Part shown: positions 1 through 12,561 of the stretch, piece after piece
Layout of the letters: each line of letters begins with the position of its first letter
How positions within the stretch are numbered: the first letter of the stretch is position 1
Assembly (NCBI RefSeq): GCF_048773025.1
Contig: NC_133546.1
Coordinates: forward strand, 97,543,104 to 97,607,103
Length of the DNA stretch: 64,000 bases
Origin: Camelus bactrianus
Taxonomy: Eukaryota > Chordata > Mammalia > Artiodactyla > Camelidae
Direction of reading: 5' to 3'
The notes under the pieces: generated by a model
Told to the model about the DNA's origin: nothing
Seen by the model: the letters and a program-made list of their open reading frames with translations, nothing else
Database searches by the model: none
Program-made: the position numbers and the translations under genes

Positions 1-498
1 AGCATGTGGAGAGACGTTCGTTCATCTAGCACAAAGGGAACGGGTTGCAGGAGAAACTTTTACTCTGGTTTCTCAGTCTGTTTCCTAGTGCCGGTTTGAA
101 GTTCCTGCAGTTTTCACTGTAAAACCGAGTTGGAGCTAGTACCTCCCCATATATATGTATGGAGTGGGGTTTGCAAGTGAAAAGAAACTTTGTGTTCCCA
201 ACAAGGTAGGTGAAGTACGGCTTTCACACACACTTATCTCTCAGAACTGAGAATGTGGAGAGACGTTCGTTCATCTAGCACAAATGGAACGGGTTGCTGG
301 AGAAACTATTTCTCTGGTTTCTCAGTCTGTTTCCTAGTGCCGGTTTGAAGTTACTGCAATTTTCAGTGTAAAACCGAGTTGGATCTCGCACCTCCCCATA
401 CATATGTATGGATAGAAGTTTGCAAGTGAAAAGAAACTTTGTGTTCACAACAAGCTAGGTGAAGGACGGCTTTCACACACATTTATCTCTCAGAACTG
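1..498. repeat. Two old monomers at the left edge
   Basis: Monomers at 1-249 and 250-498. The first carries GAGCTAGTACC, the version otherwise typical of the young block, but combined with GGGGTTTGC. The second has a perfect palindromic dyad and CTGCAATTTTCA, shared with the monomer at about 2736-2984, so the 10-monomer repeat starts about here. The array clearly continues beyond position 1. Confidence 0.85.
396..411. repeat. Perfect 16-bp palindrome (CCATACATATGTATGG)
   Basis: A second perfect form of the dyad, reached through a different base pair than the all-AT version. It contains an NdeI site (CATATG). The same form is seen near 15.3, 16.8, 18.5, 20.0, 31.95 and 38.17 kb, always in older monomers. 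Confidence 0.75.
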
Positions 499-2984
499 AG
501 CATGTTGAGAGATGTTCGTTCATCTAGCAGAAAGGGATCGGGGTGCAGTAGAAATATTTACTCTGGTTTCTCAGTCTGATCCCTAGTGCCGGTTTGAAGT
601 TCCTGCAGTTTTCACTGTAAAATCGAGTTGGAGCTCGTACCTCCCCATATATATGTATGGAGTGGAGTTTGCAAATGTAAATAAACTTTGTGTTCAAAAC
701 AAGCTTGGTGAAGGACGTCTTTCACACCCAGGTTTCTCTCAGAACTGATCATGTGGAGAGACGTTCGTTCATCTAGCACAAATTGAACGGGTTGCAGGAG
801 AAACATTTACTCTGGTTTCTCTGTCTGTTTCCTAGTGCGGGTTTGAAGTTCCATCAGTTTTCACTGTATAAACGAGTTGGAGCTCGTACCTCACCATTTA
901 AATGTATGGATTGGAGTTTGCAAGTGAAAAGAAACTTTGTGTTTCCAACAAGCTAGGTGAAGGACGGCTTTCACACACACTTATCTCTCAGAACTGAGCA
1001 TGTGGAGAGAAGTTCGTTCATGTAGCAAAAAGGGAACGGGTTGCAGGAGACAATTTTACTCTGGTTTCTCAGTCTGTTTCCTACTGCCTGTTTGAAGATA
1101 CTGCAGTTTTCACTGTAAAACGGTGTTGGAGCTCGTACCTTCCCATATATATGTATGGAGTGGGGTTTTCGAATGAAAAGAAACATTGTGTTCCCAACAA
1201 GCTAGGTGAAGGACGGCTTTCACACACACTTATCTCTCAGAACTGAGCATTTGGAGAGACTTTCGTTCATCTAGCACAATGGGAACGGGTTGCAGGAGAA
1301 ACTTTTACTCTGGTTTCTCAGTCTGTTTCCTAGTGCCGGTTTGAAGTTAGTGCAGTTTTCACTGTAAAACCGAGTTGGAGCTCGTACCTCCCCATATATA
1401 TGTATGGAATGGAGTTTGCAACTGAAAAGAAACTTTGTGTTCCCAACAAGCTAGGTGAAGGACAGCTTTCACACACAATTATCTCTCAGAACTGAGCATG
1501 TGGAGAGACGTTCGTTCATCTAGCACAAAGGGAATGGGTTGCAGGGGAAACTTTTGCTCTGGATTCTCAGTGTGTTTCCTAGTGCCGGTATGAAGCTCCT
1601 GCAGTTTTCACTGTAAATCCGAGTTGGAGCTCGTACCTCCCCATATATTTGTATGGAGTGGAGTTTGCAAGTGAAAAGAAACTTTGTGTTCCCAACAAGC
1701 TAGGTGAAGGACGGCTTTCACACACACATATCTCTCAGAACTGAGCATGTGGAGAGACGTTCGTTAATCTAGCACAAATGGAACGGGTTGCAAGAGAAAA
1801 TTTTTCTCTGGTTTCTCAGTGTGTTTCCTAGTGCCGGTTTGAAGTTACTGTAGTTTTCACTGTAAAACAAAATTGGAGTTCTTACATCCCCATATATAAG
1901 TATGGAGTGGAATTTGCAATTGAAAAGAAATTTTGTGTTCCCAACAAGCTTGGTTAAGGACGGCTTTCACACACAGTTATCTCTCAGAACTGAGCATGTG
2001 GAGAGACGTTAGTTCATCTAGAACAAAGGGAACAGTTTGCAGGGGAAATTTTACTCTGGTTTCTCAGTCTGTTTCCTAGTACAGGTTTGAAATTACTGCA
2101 GTTTTCACTATAAAACAGAGTTGGATCTAGTACCTCCCCATATATATGTATGGAGTGGAGTTTGCAATTTAAAAAAACTTTGTTTTCCCAACAAGGTAGG
2201 TGAAGGACGGCTTTCACACACACTTATCTCTCAGAACTTAACATTTGGAGAGATGTTCGTTCATTTAGCACAAAGGGAACGGGTTGTAGGAGAAACTTTT
2301 ACCCTGGTTTCTCAGTCTGTTTCCTAGTGTCGGTCTGAAGTTCCTGCAGTTTTTACTGTAAAACTGATTTGGTGCACGTACTTCCCCATATATTTGTATG
2401 GATTGGAGTGTGCAACTGAAAAGAAACTTTGTGTTCCCAACCATCTAGGTGAAGGACGGCTTCACACACACCTATCTCTCAGAACTGAGCATGTGGAGAG
2501 ACATTCGTTCATCTAGCACAAATGGAACGGGTTGCAGGAGAAACTTTTACTCTGGTTTCTCAGTCTGATTCCTAGTGTCGGTTTGAAGTTCCTGCAGTTT
2601 ACACTGTAAAATGGACTTGGAGCTCGTAACTCCCCATATATATGTATGGAGTGGAGTTTGCAAATGAAAAGAATCTTTGTGTTAGCAACAAGCTAATTGA
2701 AGACGGCTTTCACACACACTTATCTCTCAGAACTGAGCATGTGGAGAGACGTTCATTCATCTATCACAAAGGGAACGGGTTGCAGGAGAAAATTTTACTC
2801 TAGTTTCTCAGTCTGTTTCCTAGTGCCGGTTTGAAGTTACTGCAATTTTCACTGTAAAACCGTTTTGGATCTCGTACCTCCCCATATATATGTATGGATT
2901 GGAGTTTGCAACTGAAAAGAAACTTTGTGTTCCCAACAAGCTATGTGAAGGACGGCTTTCACACACACTTATCTCTCAGAACTG
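499..2984. repeat. Old 10-monomer unit (2486 bp)
   Basis: The monomer at 499 has the marker AGCAGAAAGGGATCGGGG, which returns at 2985, 2486 bp later. The two monomers after it also match in order (CACCCAGGTTTC, then CACCATTTAAATG, then CATGTAGCAAAAAGGG). Monomers are clearly diverged and carry several 1-bp indels, so this is an old layer. The stretch 1.75-2.85 kb also matches 12.93-14.0 kb at an offset of about 11187 bp (45 monomers). Confidence 0.75.
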
Positions 2985-3731
2985 AGCATGTTGAGAGATG
3001 TTCGTTCATCTAGCAGAAAGGGATCGGGGTGCAGGAGAAATATTTACTCTGGTTTCTCAGTCTGTTTCCTAGTGCCGGTTTGAAGTTCCTGCAGTTTTCA
3101 CTGTAAAATCGAGTTGGAGCTCGTACCTCCCCATAAATATGTATGGAGTGGAGTTCGCAAATGAAAAGAAACTTTGTGTTCAAAACAAGCTTTGTGAAGG
3201 ACGTCTTTCACAACCAGGTTTCACTCAGAACTGACCATGTGGAGAGACGTTCGTTCATCTAGCACAAATTGAACGGGTTGCAGGAGAAATATTTACTCTG
3301 GTTTCTCTGTCTGTTTCCTAGTGCGAGTTTGAAGTTACTGCAGTTTTCACTGTAAAAACGAGTTGGAGCTCGTACCTCACCATTTAAATGTATGGATTGG
3401 AGTTTGCAAGTGAAAAGAAACTTTGTGTTTCCAACAAGCTAGGTGAAGGACGGCTTTCACACACACTTATCTCTCAGAACTGAGCATGTGGAGAGAAGTT
3501 CGTTCATGTAGCAAAAAGGGAACGGGTTGCAGGAGACAATTTTACTCTGGTTTCTCAGTCTGTTTCCTACTGCCTGTTTGAATTTACTGCAGTTTTCACT
3601 GTAAAACGGAGTTGGAGCTAGTACCTCCCCATATATATGTATGGAGTGGGGTTTGCGACTGAAAAGAAACATTGTGTTCCCAACAAGCTAGGTGAAGGTT
3701 GGCTTTCACACACACTTATCTCTCAGAACTG
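2985..3731. repeat. Partial second copy of the 10-monomer unit
   Basis: Three monomers that match 499-1245 in order at an offset of 2486 bp with scattered substitutions. After about 3800 the order switches to that of the next block, so the copy is cut short. Confidence 0.7.
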
Positions 3732-6700
3732 AGCATTTTTAGAGACTTTCGTTCATCTAGCACAATGGGAACTGGTTGCAGGAGAAATTTTTACTCAGGT
3801 TTCTCAGTCTGTTTCCTAGAGCCGTTTTGAAGTTACTGCACTTTTCACTGTAAAACCGAGTTGGAGCTCGTACATCCCCATATATATAAATGGAGTGGTG
3901 TATGCAAGTGAAAAGAAACCTTGTTTTCCCAACAAGCTAGGTGAAGTACGGATTACACACACACTTGTCTCTCAGAACTGAGCATGTGGAGAGACGTTCG
4001 TTGATCTAGCACAAAGGGAACGTGTTGCAGGAGAAATTTTAACTCTGGTTTCTCAGTCTGTTTCCTAGTGCCGGTTTGAAGTTACTGCAGTTTTCACTGT
4101 AAAACCGAGTTGGAGCTAGTACCTCCCATATGTATGTATGGAGTGGAGTTTGCAACTGAAAAGATACTTTGTGTTCCCAACAAGCTAGGTGAAGGACGGC
4201 TTACACACACACTTATCTCTCAGAACTGAGCATGTGGTGAGACGTTCGTTCATCTAGCACAAAGAATACCGGTTGCAGGAGAAACTTTTACTCTGTTTTC
4301 TCAGTCTGTTTCCTAGTGCCGCTTTGAAGTTACTGCAGTTTTCACTCTAAATCCGAGTTGGAGCTCGTACCTCCCCATATATATGTATGGAGTGGAGTTT
4401 TCAAGTGAAAAGAAACTTTGTGTTCCCAACAAGCTAGATGAAGGACGGCTTTAAAACACACTTATCTCTCAGAACTGAGCATGTGGAGAGATGTTCATTC
4501 ATGTAGCACAAATGGAACGGGTTGCAGGAGAAACTATTTCTCTGGTTTCTCAGTCTGTTTCCTTGTGCCGGGTTGAAGTTCCTGCAGTTTACACTGTTAA
4601 ACGGACTTGGAGCCCGTACCTCCCCATATATATGTATGGAGTGGAGTTTGCAAATGAAAAGAAACTTTGTGTTCCCAACAAGCTAGGTGAAGACGGCTTT
4701 CACACACACTTATCTCTCAGAACTGAGCATGTGGAGAGACGTTCGTTCATCTAGCACAAAGGGAATGGGTTGCAGGAGAAACTTTTACTCTGTTTTCTCA
4801 GCCTATCTCCTAGTGCCTTTTTGAAGTTACTGCAGTTTTCACTGTAAAACCGAGCTGGAGATCATACTTCCCATATATATATGTATGGAGTGGAGTTTGC
4901 AACTGAAAAGAAACTTTGAGTTCCCAACAAGATGGGTGAAGGACGGCTTTCACACACACTTATGTCTCTGAACTGAGCATGTGGAGAGACGTTCGTTCAT
5001 CTAGCACAAAGGGAACGGGTTGCAGGAGAAACTATTACTATGGTTTCTCAGTCTGTTTCCTAGTGCCGGTTTGAAGTTACTGAAGTTTTCACTGTAAAAC
5101 CGAGTTGGAGCTCGTACCTCCCCATATATATGTATGGAGTGGAGTTTGCAAGTGAAAAGAAACTTTGTGTTCCCAACATGATAGGTGAAGGACGGCTTTC
5201 ACACACACTTATCTCTCAGAAGTGAGCATGTTGAGAGACGTTCGTTCATCTAGCACAAAGGGAACGGGTTGCAGGAGAAACCTTTACTCTGCTTTCTCAG
5301 TGTGTTTCCTAGTGCCGGTTTGGAGTTCCTGCAGTTTTCACTGTAAAACCGAGTTGGAGCTCGTACCTCCCCATATATAAGTATGGAGTGGAACTTGCAA
5401 TTGAAAAGAAATCTTGTGTTCCCAACAAGCTTGGTTAAGGACGGCTTTCACACACATTTATCTCTCAGAACTGAGCATGTGGAGAGACGTTAGTTCATCT
5501 AGAACAAAGGGAACTGTTTGCAGGGGAAATTTTACTCTGGTTTCTCAGTCTGTTTCCTAGTGTTGGTTTGAAATTACTGCAGTTTTCACTGTAAAACAGA
5601 GTTGGAGCTAGTACCTCCCCATATATATGTATGGAGTGGGGTTTGCAATTTAAAAGAAACTTTGTGTTCCCAACAAGTTAGGTGAAGGACGGCTTTCACA
5701 CACACTTATCTCTCAGAACTTAGCATTTGGAGAGATGTTCTTTCATCTAGCACAAAGGAACGGGTTGTAGGGGAAACTTTTACCCTAGTTTCTCAGTCTG
5801 TTTCCTAGTGTCGGTCTGAAGTTCCTGCAGTTTTTACTGTAAAACTGATTTGGTGCTCGTAATTCCCCATATATTTGTATGGTTTGGAGTGTGCAACTGA
5901 AAAGAAACTTTGTGTTCCCAACAATCTAGGTGAAGGACGGCTTCACACACACTTATCGCTGAGAACTGAGCATGTGGAGAGACATTCGTTCATCTAGCAC
6001 AAATGGAACGGGTTGCAGGAGAAACTTTTACTCTGGTTTCTCAGTCTGATTCCTAGTGCCGGTTTGAAGTTCCTGCAGTTTACACTGTAAAATGGACTTG
6101 GAGCTCGTAACTCCCCATATATATGTATGGAGTGGCGTTTGCAAATGAAAAGAAACTTTGTGTTCCCAACAAGCTAGGTGAAGGACGGCTTTCACACACA
6201 CTTATCTCTCAGAACTGAGCATGTGGAGAGAAGTTCGTTCATGTAGCAAAAAGGGAACGGGTTGCAGGAGACAATTTTACTCTGGTTTCTCAGTCTGTTT
6301 CCTACTGCCTGTTTGAAGTTACTGCAGTTTTCACTGTAAAACGGAGTTGGAGCTCGTACCTCCCCATATATATGTATGGAGTGGGGTTTGCGACTGAAAA
6401 GAAACATTGTGTTCCCAACAAGCTAGGTGAAGGTTGGCTTTCACACACACTTATCTCTCAGAACTGAGCATTTGGAGAGACTTTCGTTCATCTAGCACAA
6501 AGGGAACGGGTTGCAGGAGAAACTTTTACTCTGGTTTCTCAGTCTGTTTCCTAGTGCCGGTTTGAAGTTACTGCAGTTTTCACTGTAAAACCGAGTTGGA
6601 GCTCGTACTTCCCCATATATATATATGGAATGGGGTTTGCAACTGAAAAGAAACTTTGTGTTCCCAACAAGCTAGGTGAAGGACAGCTTTCACACACAAT

Positions 6701-6964
6701 TATCTCTCAGAACTGTGCATGTGGAGAGACGTTCGTTCATCTAGCACAAAGGGAATGGGTTGCAGGAGAAACTTTTTCTCTGCTTTCTAAGTCTGTTTCC
6801 TAGTTCCGGTATGAAGTTCCTGCAGTTTTCACTGTAAATCCGTGTTGGAGCTCGTACCTCCCCATATATTTGTATGGAGTGGAGTTTGCAAGTGAAAAGA
6901 AACTTTGTGTTCCCAACAAGCTAGGTGAAGGACGGCTTTCACACACACTTATCTCTCAGAACTG
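3732..6964. repeat. 13-monomer unit, first copy (3233 bp)
   Basis: Starts at the marker AGCATTTTTAGAGACTTTCG, which pairs with AGCATTTGGAGAGACTTTCG at 6965; both carry CTAGAGCCGTTTTG and ATATATAAATGG. It contains the monomer at 4229-4477 (TGTGGTGAGACG) that is missing from the next copy. Taken as the longest, probably ancestral, version of a run copied again at 6965 and 9699. Confidence 0.8.
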
Positions 6965-9698
6965 AGCATTTGGAGAGACTTTCGTTCATCTAGCACAATG
7001 GGAACTGGTTGCAGGAGAAACTTTTACTCTGGTTTCTCAGTCTGTTTCCTAGAGCCGTTTTGAAGTTACTGCAGTTTTCACTGTAAAACCGAGTTGGAGC
7101 TCGTACATCCCCATATATATAAATGGAGTGGAGTATGCAAGTGAAAAGAAACTTTGTGTTCCCAACAAGCTAGGTGAAGTACGGATTACACACACACTTG
7201 TCTCTCAGAACTGAGCATGTGGAGAGACGTTCGTTGATCTAGCACAAAGGGAACGTGTTGCAGGAGAAATTTTAACTCTGGTTTCTCAGTCTGTTTCCTA
7301 GTGCCGGTTTGAAGTTACTGCAGTTTTCACTGTAAAACCGAGTTGGAGCTAGTACCTCCCATATGTATGTATGGAGTGGAGTTTGCAACTGAAAAGATAC
7401 TTTGTGTTCCCAACAAGCTAGATGAAGGACGGCTTTAAAACACACTTATCTCTCAGAACTGAGCATGTGGAGAGATGTTCATTCATCTAGCACAAATGGA
7501 ACGGGTTGCAGGAGAAACTATTTCTCTGGTTTCTCAGTCTGTTTCCTTGTGCCGGGTTGAAGTTCCTGCAGTTTACACTGTTAAACGGACTTGGAGCCCG
7601 TACATCCCCATATATATGTATGGAGTGGCGTTTGCAAATGAAAAGAAACTTTGTGTTCCCAACAAGCTAGGTGAAGACGGCTTTCACACACACTTATCTC
7701 TCAGAACTGAGCATGTGGAGAGACGTTCGTTCATCTAGCACAAAGGGAACGGGTTGCAGGAGAAACTTTTACTCTGTTTTCTCAGCCTATCTTCTAGTGC
7801 CTTTTTGAAGTTACTGCAGTTTTCACTGTAAAACCGAGCTGGAGATCGTACTTCCCATATATATATGTATGGAGTGGAGTTTGCAACTGAAAAGAAACTT
7901 TGAGTTCCCAACAAGATGGGTGAAGGACGGCTTTCACACACACTTATGTCTCTGAACTGAGCATGTGGAGAGACATTCGTTCATCTAGCACAAAGGGAAC
8001 GGGTTGCAGGAGAAACTATTTCTATGGTTTCTCAGTCTGTTTCCTAGTGCCGGTTTGAAGTTCCTGAAGTTTTCACTGTAAAACCGATTTAGAGCTCGTA
8101 CCTCCCCATATATATGTATGGAATGGAGTTTGCAAGTGAAAAGAAACTTTGTGTTCCCAACATGATAGTGAAGGACGGCTTTCACACACACTTATCTCTC
8201 AGAAGTGAGCATGTTGAGAGACGTTCGTTCATCTAGCACAAAGGGAACGGGTTGCAGGAGAAACCTTTACTCTGCTTTCTCAGTGTGTTTCCTAGTGCCG
8301 GTTTGGAGTTCCTGCAGTTTTCACTGTAAAACCGAGTTGGAGCTCGTACCTCCCCATATATAAGTATGGAGTGGAACTTGCAATTGAAAAGAAATCTTGT
8401 GTTCCCAACAAGCTTGGTTAAGGACTGCTTTCACACACATTTATCTCTCAGAACTGAGCATGTGGAGAGACGTTAGTTCATCTAGAACAAAGGGAACTGT
8501 TTGCAGGGGAAATTTTACTCTGGTTTCTCAGTCTGTTTCCTAGTGTTGGTTTGAAATTACTGCAGTTTTCACTGTAAAACAGAGTTGGAGCTAGTACCTC
8601 CCCATATATATGTATGGAGTGGGGTTTGCAATTTAAAAGAAACTTTGTGTTCCCAACAAGTTAGGTGAAGGACGGCTTTCACACACACTTATCTCTCAGA
8701 ACTTAGCATTTGGAGAGATGTTCTTTCATCTAGCACAAAGGAACGGGTTGTAGGGGAAACTTTTACCCTAGTTTCTCAGTCTGTTTCCTAGTGTCGGTCT
8801 GAAGTTCCTGCAGTTTTTACTGTAAAACTGATTTGGTGCTCGTACTTCCCCATATATTTGTATGGATTGGAGTGTGCAACTGAAAAGAAACTTTGTGTTC
8901 CCAACCATCTATGTGAAGGACGGCTTCACACACACTTATCTCTCAGAACTGAGCATGTGGAGAGACATTCGTTCATCTAGCACAAATGGAACGGGTTGCA
9001 GGAGAAACTTTTACTCTGGTTTCTCAGTCTGATTCCTAGTGCCGGTTTGAAGTTCCTGCAGTTTACACTGTAAAATGGACTTGGAGCTCGTAACTCCCCA
9101 TATATATGTATGGAGTGGCGTTTGCAAATGAAAAGAAACTTTGTGTTCCCAACAAGCTAGGTGAAGGACGGCTTTCACACACACTTATCTCTCAGAACTG
9201 AGCATGTGGAGAGAAGTTCGTTCATGTAGCAAAAAGGGAACGGGTTGCAGGAGACAATTTTACTCTGGTTTCTCAGTCTGTTTCCTACTGCCTGTTTGAA
9301 GTTACTGCAGTTTTCACTGTAAAAAGGAGTTGGAGCTCGTACCTCCCCATATATATGTATGGAGTGGGGTTTGCGACTGAAAAGAAACATTGTGTTCCCA
9401 ACAAGCTAGGTGAAGGTTGGCTTTCACACACACTTATCTCTCAGAACTGAGCATGTGGAGAGACTTTCGTTCATCTAGCACAAAGGGAATGGGTTGCAGG
9501 AGAAACTTTTTCTCTGCTTTCTAAGTCTGTTTCCTAGTGCCGGTATGAAGTTCCTGCAGTTTTCACTGTAAATCCGAGTTGGAGCTCGTACCTCCCCATA
9601 TATTTGTATGGAGTGGAGTTTGCAAGTGAAAAGAAACTTTGTGTTCCCAACAAGCTAGGTGAAGGACGGCTTTCACACACACTTATCTCTCAGAACTG
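6965..9698. repeat. 11-monomer copy of the preceding unit (2734 bp)
   Basis: Same monomer order as 3732-6964 but shorter. One monomer is lost near 7390-7425, where sequence matching 4110-4180 runs straight into sequence matching 4430 onward; the shared stretch around AAGATACTTTGTG marks the switch. After that the offset is 2983-2984 bp. A further monomer, equivalent to 6467-6715, is missing near 9.45 kb. Confidence 0.8.
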
Positions 9699-11439
9699 AG
9701 CATTTGGAGAGACTTTCGTTCATCTAGCACAATGGGAACTGGTTGCAGGAGAAACTTTTACTCTGGTTTCTCAGTCTGTTTCCTAGAGCCGTTTTGAAGT
9801 TACTGCAGTTTTCACTGTAAAACCGAGCTGGAGATCGTACTTCCCATATATATATGTATGGAGTGGAGTTTGCAACTGAAAAGAAACTTTGAGTTCCCAA
9901 CAAGATGGGTGAAGGACGGCTTTCACGCACACTTATGTCTCTTAACTGAGCATGTGGAGAGACGTTCGTTCATCTAGCACAAAGGGAATGGGTTGCAGGA
10001 GAAACTATTACTCTGGTTTCTCAGTCTGTTTCCTAGTGCCGGTTTGAAGTTACTGAAGTTTTCACTGTAAAACCGAGTTGGAGCTCGTACATCCCCATAT
10101 ATATGTATGGAATGGAGTTTGCAAGTGAAAAGAAACTTTGTGTTCCCAACATGAAAGGTGAAGGACGGCTTTCACACACACTTATCTCTCAGAAGTGAGC
10201 ATGTGGAGAGACGTTCGTTCATCTAGCACAAAGGGAACGGGTTGCAGGAGAAACTTTTACTCTGGTTTCTCAGTGTGTTTCCTAGAGCCTGTTTGTAGTT
10301 CCTGCAGTTTTCACTGTAAAACCGAGTTGGAGCTCGTACCTCCCCATATATAAGTATGGAGTGGAACTTGCAATTGAAAAGAAGTCTTGTGTTCCCAACA
10401 AGCTTGGTTAAGGACGGCTTTCACACACATTTATCTCTCAGAACTGAGCATGTGGAGAGACGTTAGTTCATCTAGAACAAAGGGAACTGTTTGCAGGGGA
10501 AATTTTACTCTGGTTTCTCAGTCTGTTTCCTAGTGTTGGTTTGAAATTACTGCAGTTTTCACTGTAAAACAGAGTTGGAGCTAGTACCTCCCCATATATA
10601 TGTATGGAGTGGGGTTTGCAATTTAAAAGAAACTTTGTGTTCCCAACAAGTTAGGTGAAGGACGGCTTTCACACACACTTATCTCTCAGAACTTAGCATT
10701 TGGAGAGATGTTCTTTCATCTAGCACAAAGGAACGGGTTGTAGGGGAAACTTTTACCCTAGTTTCTCAGTCTGTTTCCTAGTGTCGGTCTGAAGTTCCTG
10801 CAGTTTTTACTGTAAAACTGATTTGGTGCTCGTACTTCCCCATATATTTGTATGGTTTGGAGTGTGCAACTGAAAAGAAACTTTGTGTTCCCAACCATCT
10901 AGGTGAAGGACGGCTTCACACACACTTATCTCTTAGAACTGAGCATGTGGAGAGACATTCGTTCATCTAGCACAAATGGAACGGGTTGCAGGAGAAACTT
11001 TTACTCTGGTTTCTCAGTCTGATTCCTAGTGCCGGTTTGAAGTTCCTGCAGTTTACACTGTAAAATGGACTTGGAGCTCGTAACTCCCCATATATATGTA
11101 TGGAGTGGCGTTTGCAAATGAAAAGAAACTTTGTGTTCCCAACAAGCTAGGTGAAGGACGGCTTTCACACACACTTATCTCTCAGAACTGAGCATGTGGA
11201 GAGAAGTTCGTTCATGTAGCAAAAAGGGAACGGGTTGCAGGAGACAATTTTACTCTGGTTTCTCAGTCTGTTTCCTACTGCCTGTTTGAAGTTACTGCAG
11301 TTTTCACTGTAAAACGGAGTTGGAGCTCGTACCTCCCCATATATATGTATGGAGTGGGGTTTGCGACTGAAAAGAAACATTGTGTTCCCAAAAAGCTAGG
11401 TGAAGGTTGGCTTTCACACACACTTATCTCTCAGAACTG
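9699..11439. repeat. 7-monomer copy of the same unit (1741 bp)
   Basis: Third, further shortened version. It starts with the AGCATTTGG monomer carrying CTAGAGCCGTTTTG, but near 9825 changes to GAGCTGGAGATCG, the type found near 7.84 kb, dropping about three monomers. The stretch from about 10.4 kb matches 8.4 kb at an offset of 1990 bp. Confidence 0.75.
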
Positions 11440-11567
11440 AGCATTTGGAGAGACTTTCGTTCATCTAGCACAAAGGGAACGGGTTGCAGGAGAAACTTTT
11501 ACTCTGGTTTCTCAGTCTGTTTCCTAGTGCCGGTTTGAAGTTCCTGCAGTTTTCACTGTAAAACCGA
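10574..11567. repeat. 4-monomer tandem duplication, copy 1 (994 bp)
   Basis: This stretch is repeated at once at 11568-12561. Both ends lie in the shared GTTGGAGCT. Private changes are in both copies (TCTCTTAGAACTGAG and CCCAAAAAGCTAGG), so the duplication is more recent than the unit it copies. It overlaps the end of the 7-monomer unit. Confidence 0.88.
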
Positions 11568-12561
11568 GTTGGAGCTAGTACCTCCCCATATATATGTATG
11601 GAGTGGGGTTTGCAATTTAAAAGAAACTTTGTGTTCCCAACAAGTTAGGTGAAGGACGGCTTTCACACACACTTATCTCTCAGAACTTAGCATTTGGAGA
11701 GATGTTCTTTCATCTAGCACAAAGGAACGGGTTGTAGGGGAAACTTTTACCCTAGTTTCTCAGTCTGTTTCCTAGTGTCGGTCTGAAGTTCCTGCAGTTT
11801 TTACTGTAAAACTGATTTGGTGCTCGTACTTCCCCATATATTTGTATGGTTTGGAGTGTGCAACTGAAAAGAAACTTTGTGTTCCCAACCATCTAGGTGA
11901 AGGACGGCTTCACACACACTTATCTCTTAGAACTGAGCATGTGGAGAGACATTCGTTCATCTAGCACAAATGGAACGGGTTGCAGGAGAAACTTTTACTC
12001 TGGTTTCTCAGTCTGATTCCTAGTGCCGGTTTGAAGTTCCTGCAGTTTACACTGTAAAATGGACTTGGAGCTCGTAACTCCCCATATATATGTATGGAGT
12101 GGCGTTTGCAAATGAAAAGAAACTTTGTGTTCCCAACAAGCTAGGTGAAGGACGGCTTTCACACACACTTATCTCTCAGAACTGAGCATGTGGAGAGAAG
12201 TTCGTTCATGTAGCAAAAAGGGAACGGGTTGCAGGAGACAATTTTACTCTGGTTTCTCAGTCTGTTTCCTACTGCCTGTTTGAAGTTACTGCAGTTTTCA
12301 CTGTAAAACGGAGTTGGAGCTCGTACCTCCCCATATATATGTATGGAGTGGGGTTTGCGACTGAAAAGAAACATTGTGTTCCCAAAAAGCTAGGTGAAGG
12401 TTGGCTTTCACACACACTTATCTCTCAGAACTGAGCATTTGGAGAGACTTTCGTTCATCTAGCACAAAGGGAACGGGTTGCAGGAGAAACTTTTACTCTG
12501 GTTTCTCAGTCTGTTTCCTAGTGCCGGTTTGAAGTTACTGCAGTTTTCACTGTAAAACCGA
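11568..12561. repeat. 4-monomer tandem duplication, copy 2 (994 bp)
   Basis: Near-exact repeat of 10574-11567; I noticed only one difference by eye (GAAGTTAC against GAAGTTCC close to the end). The sequence departs at GAGCTCGTACC about 12562. Confidence 0.88.

Noticed and set aside
4491-4754. Plus- and minus-strand open frames of 60-87 codons throughout 0.6-44.5 and 55.7-63.9 kb
   Set aside because: They recur wherever a monomer subfamily recurs, change frame and start between subfamilies, are broken by the array's common 1-bp indels, and disappear in the most homogeneous block. No family resemblance, no conserved start, and no sign of splicing or of selection on a reading frame.
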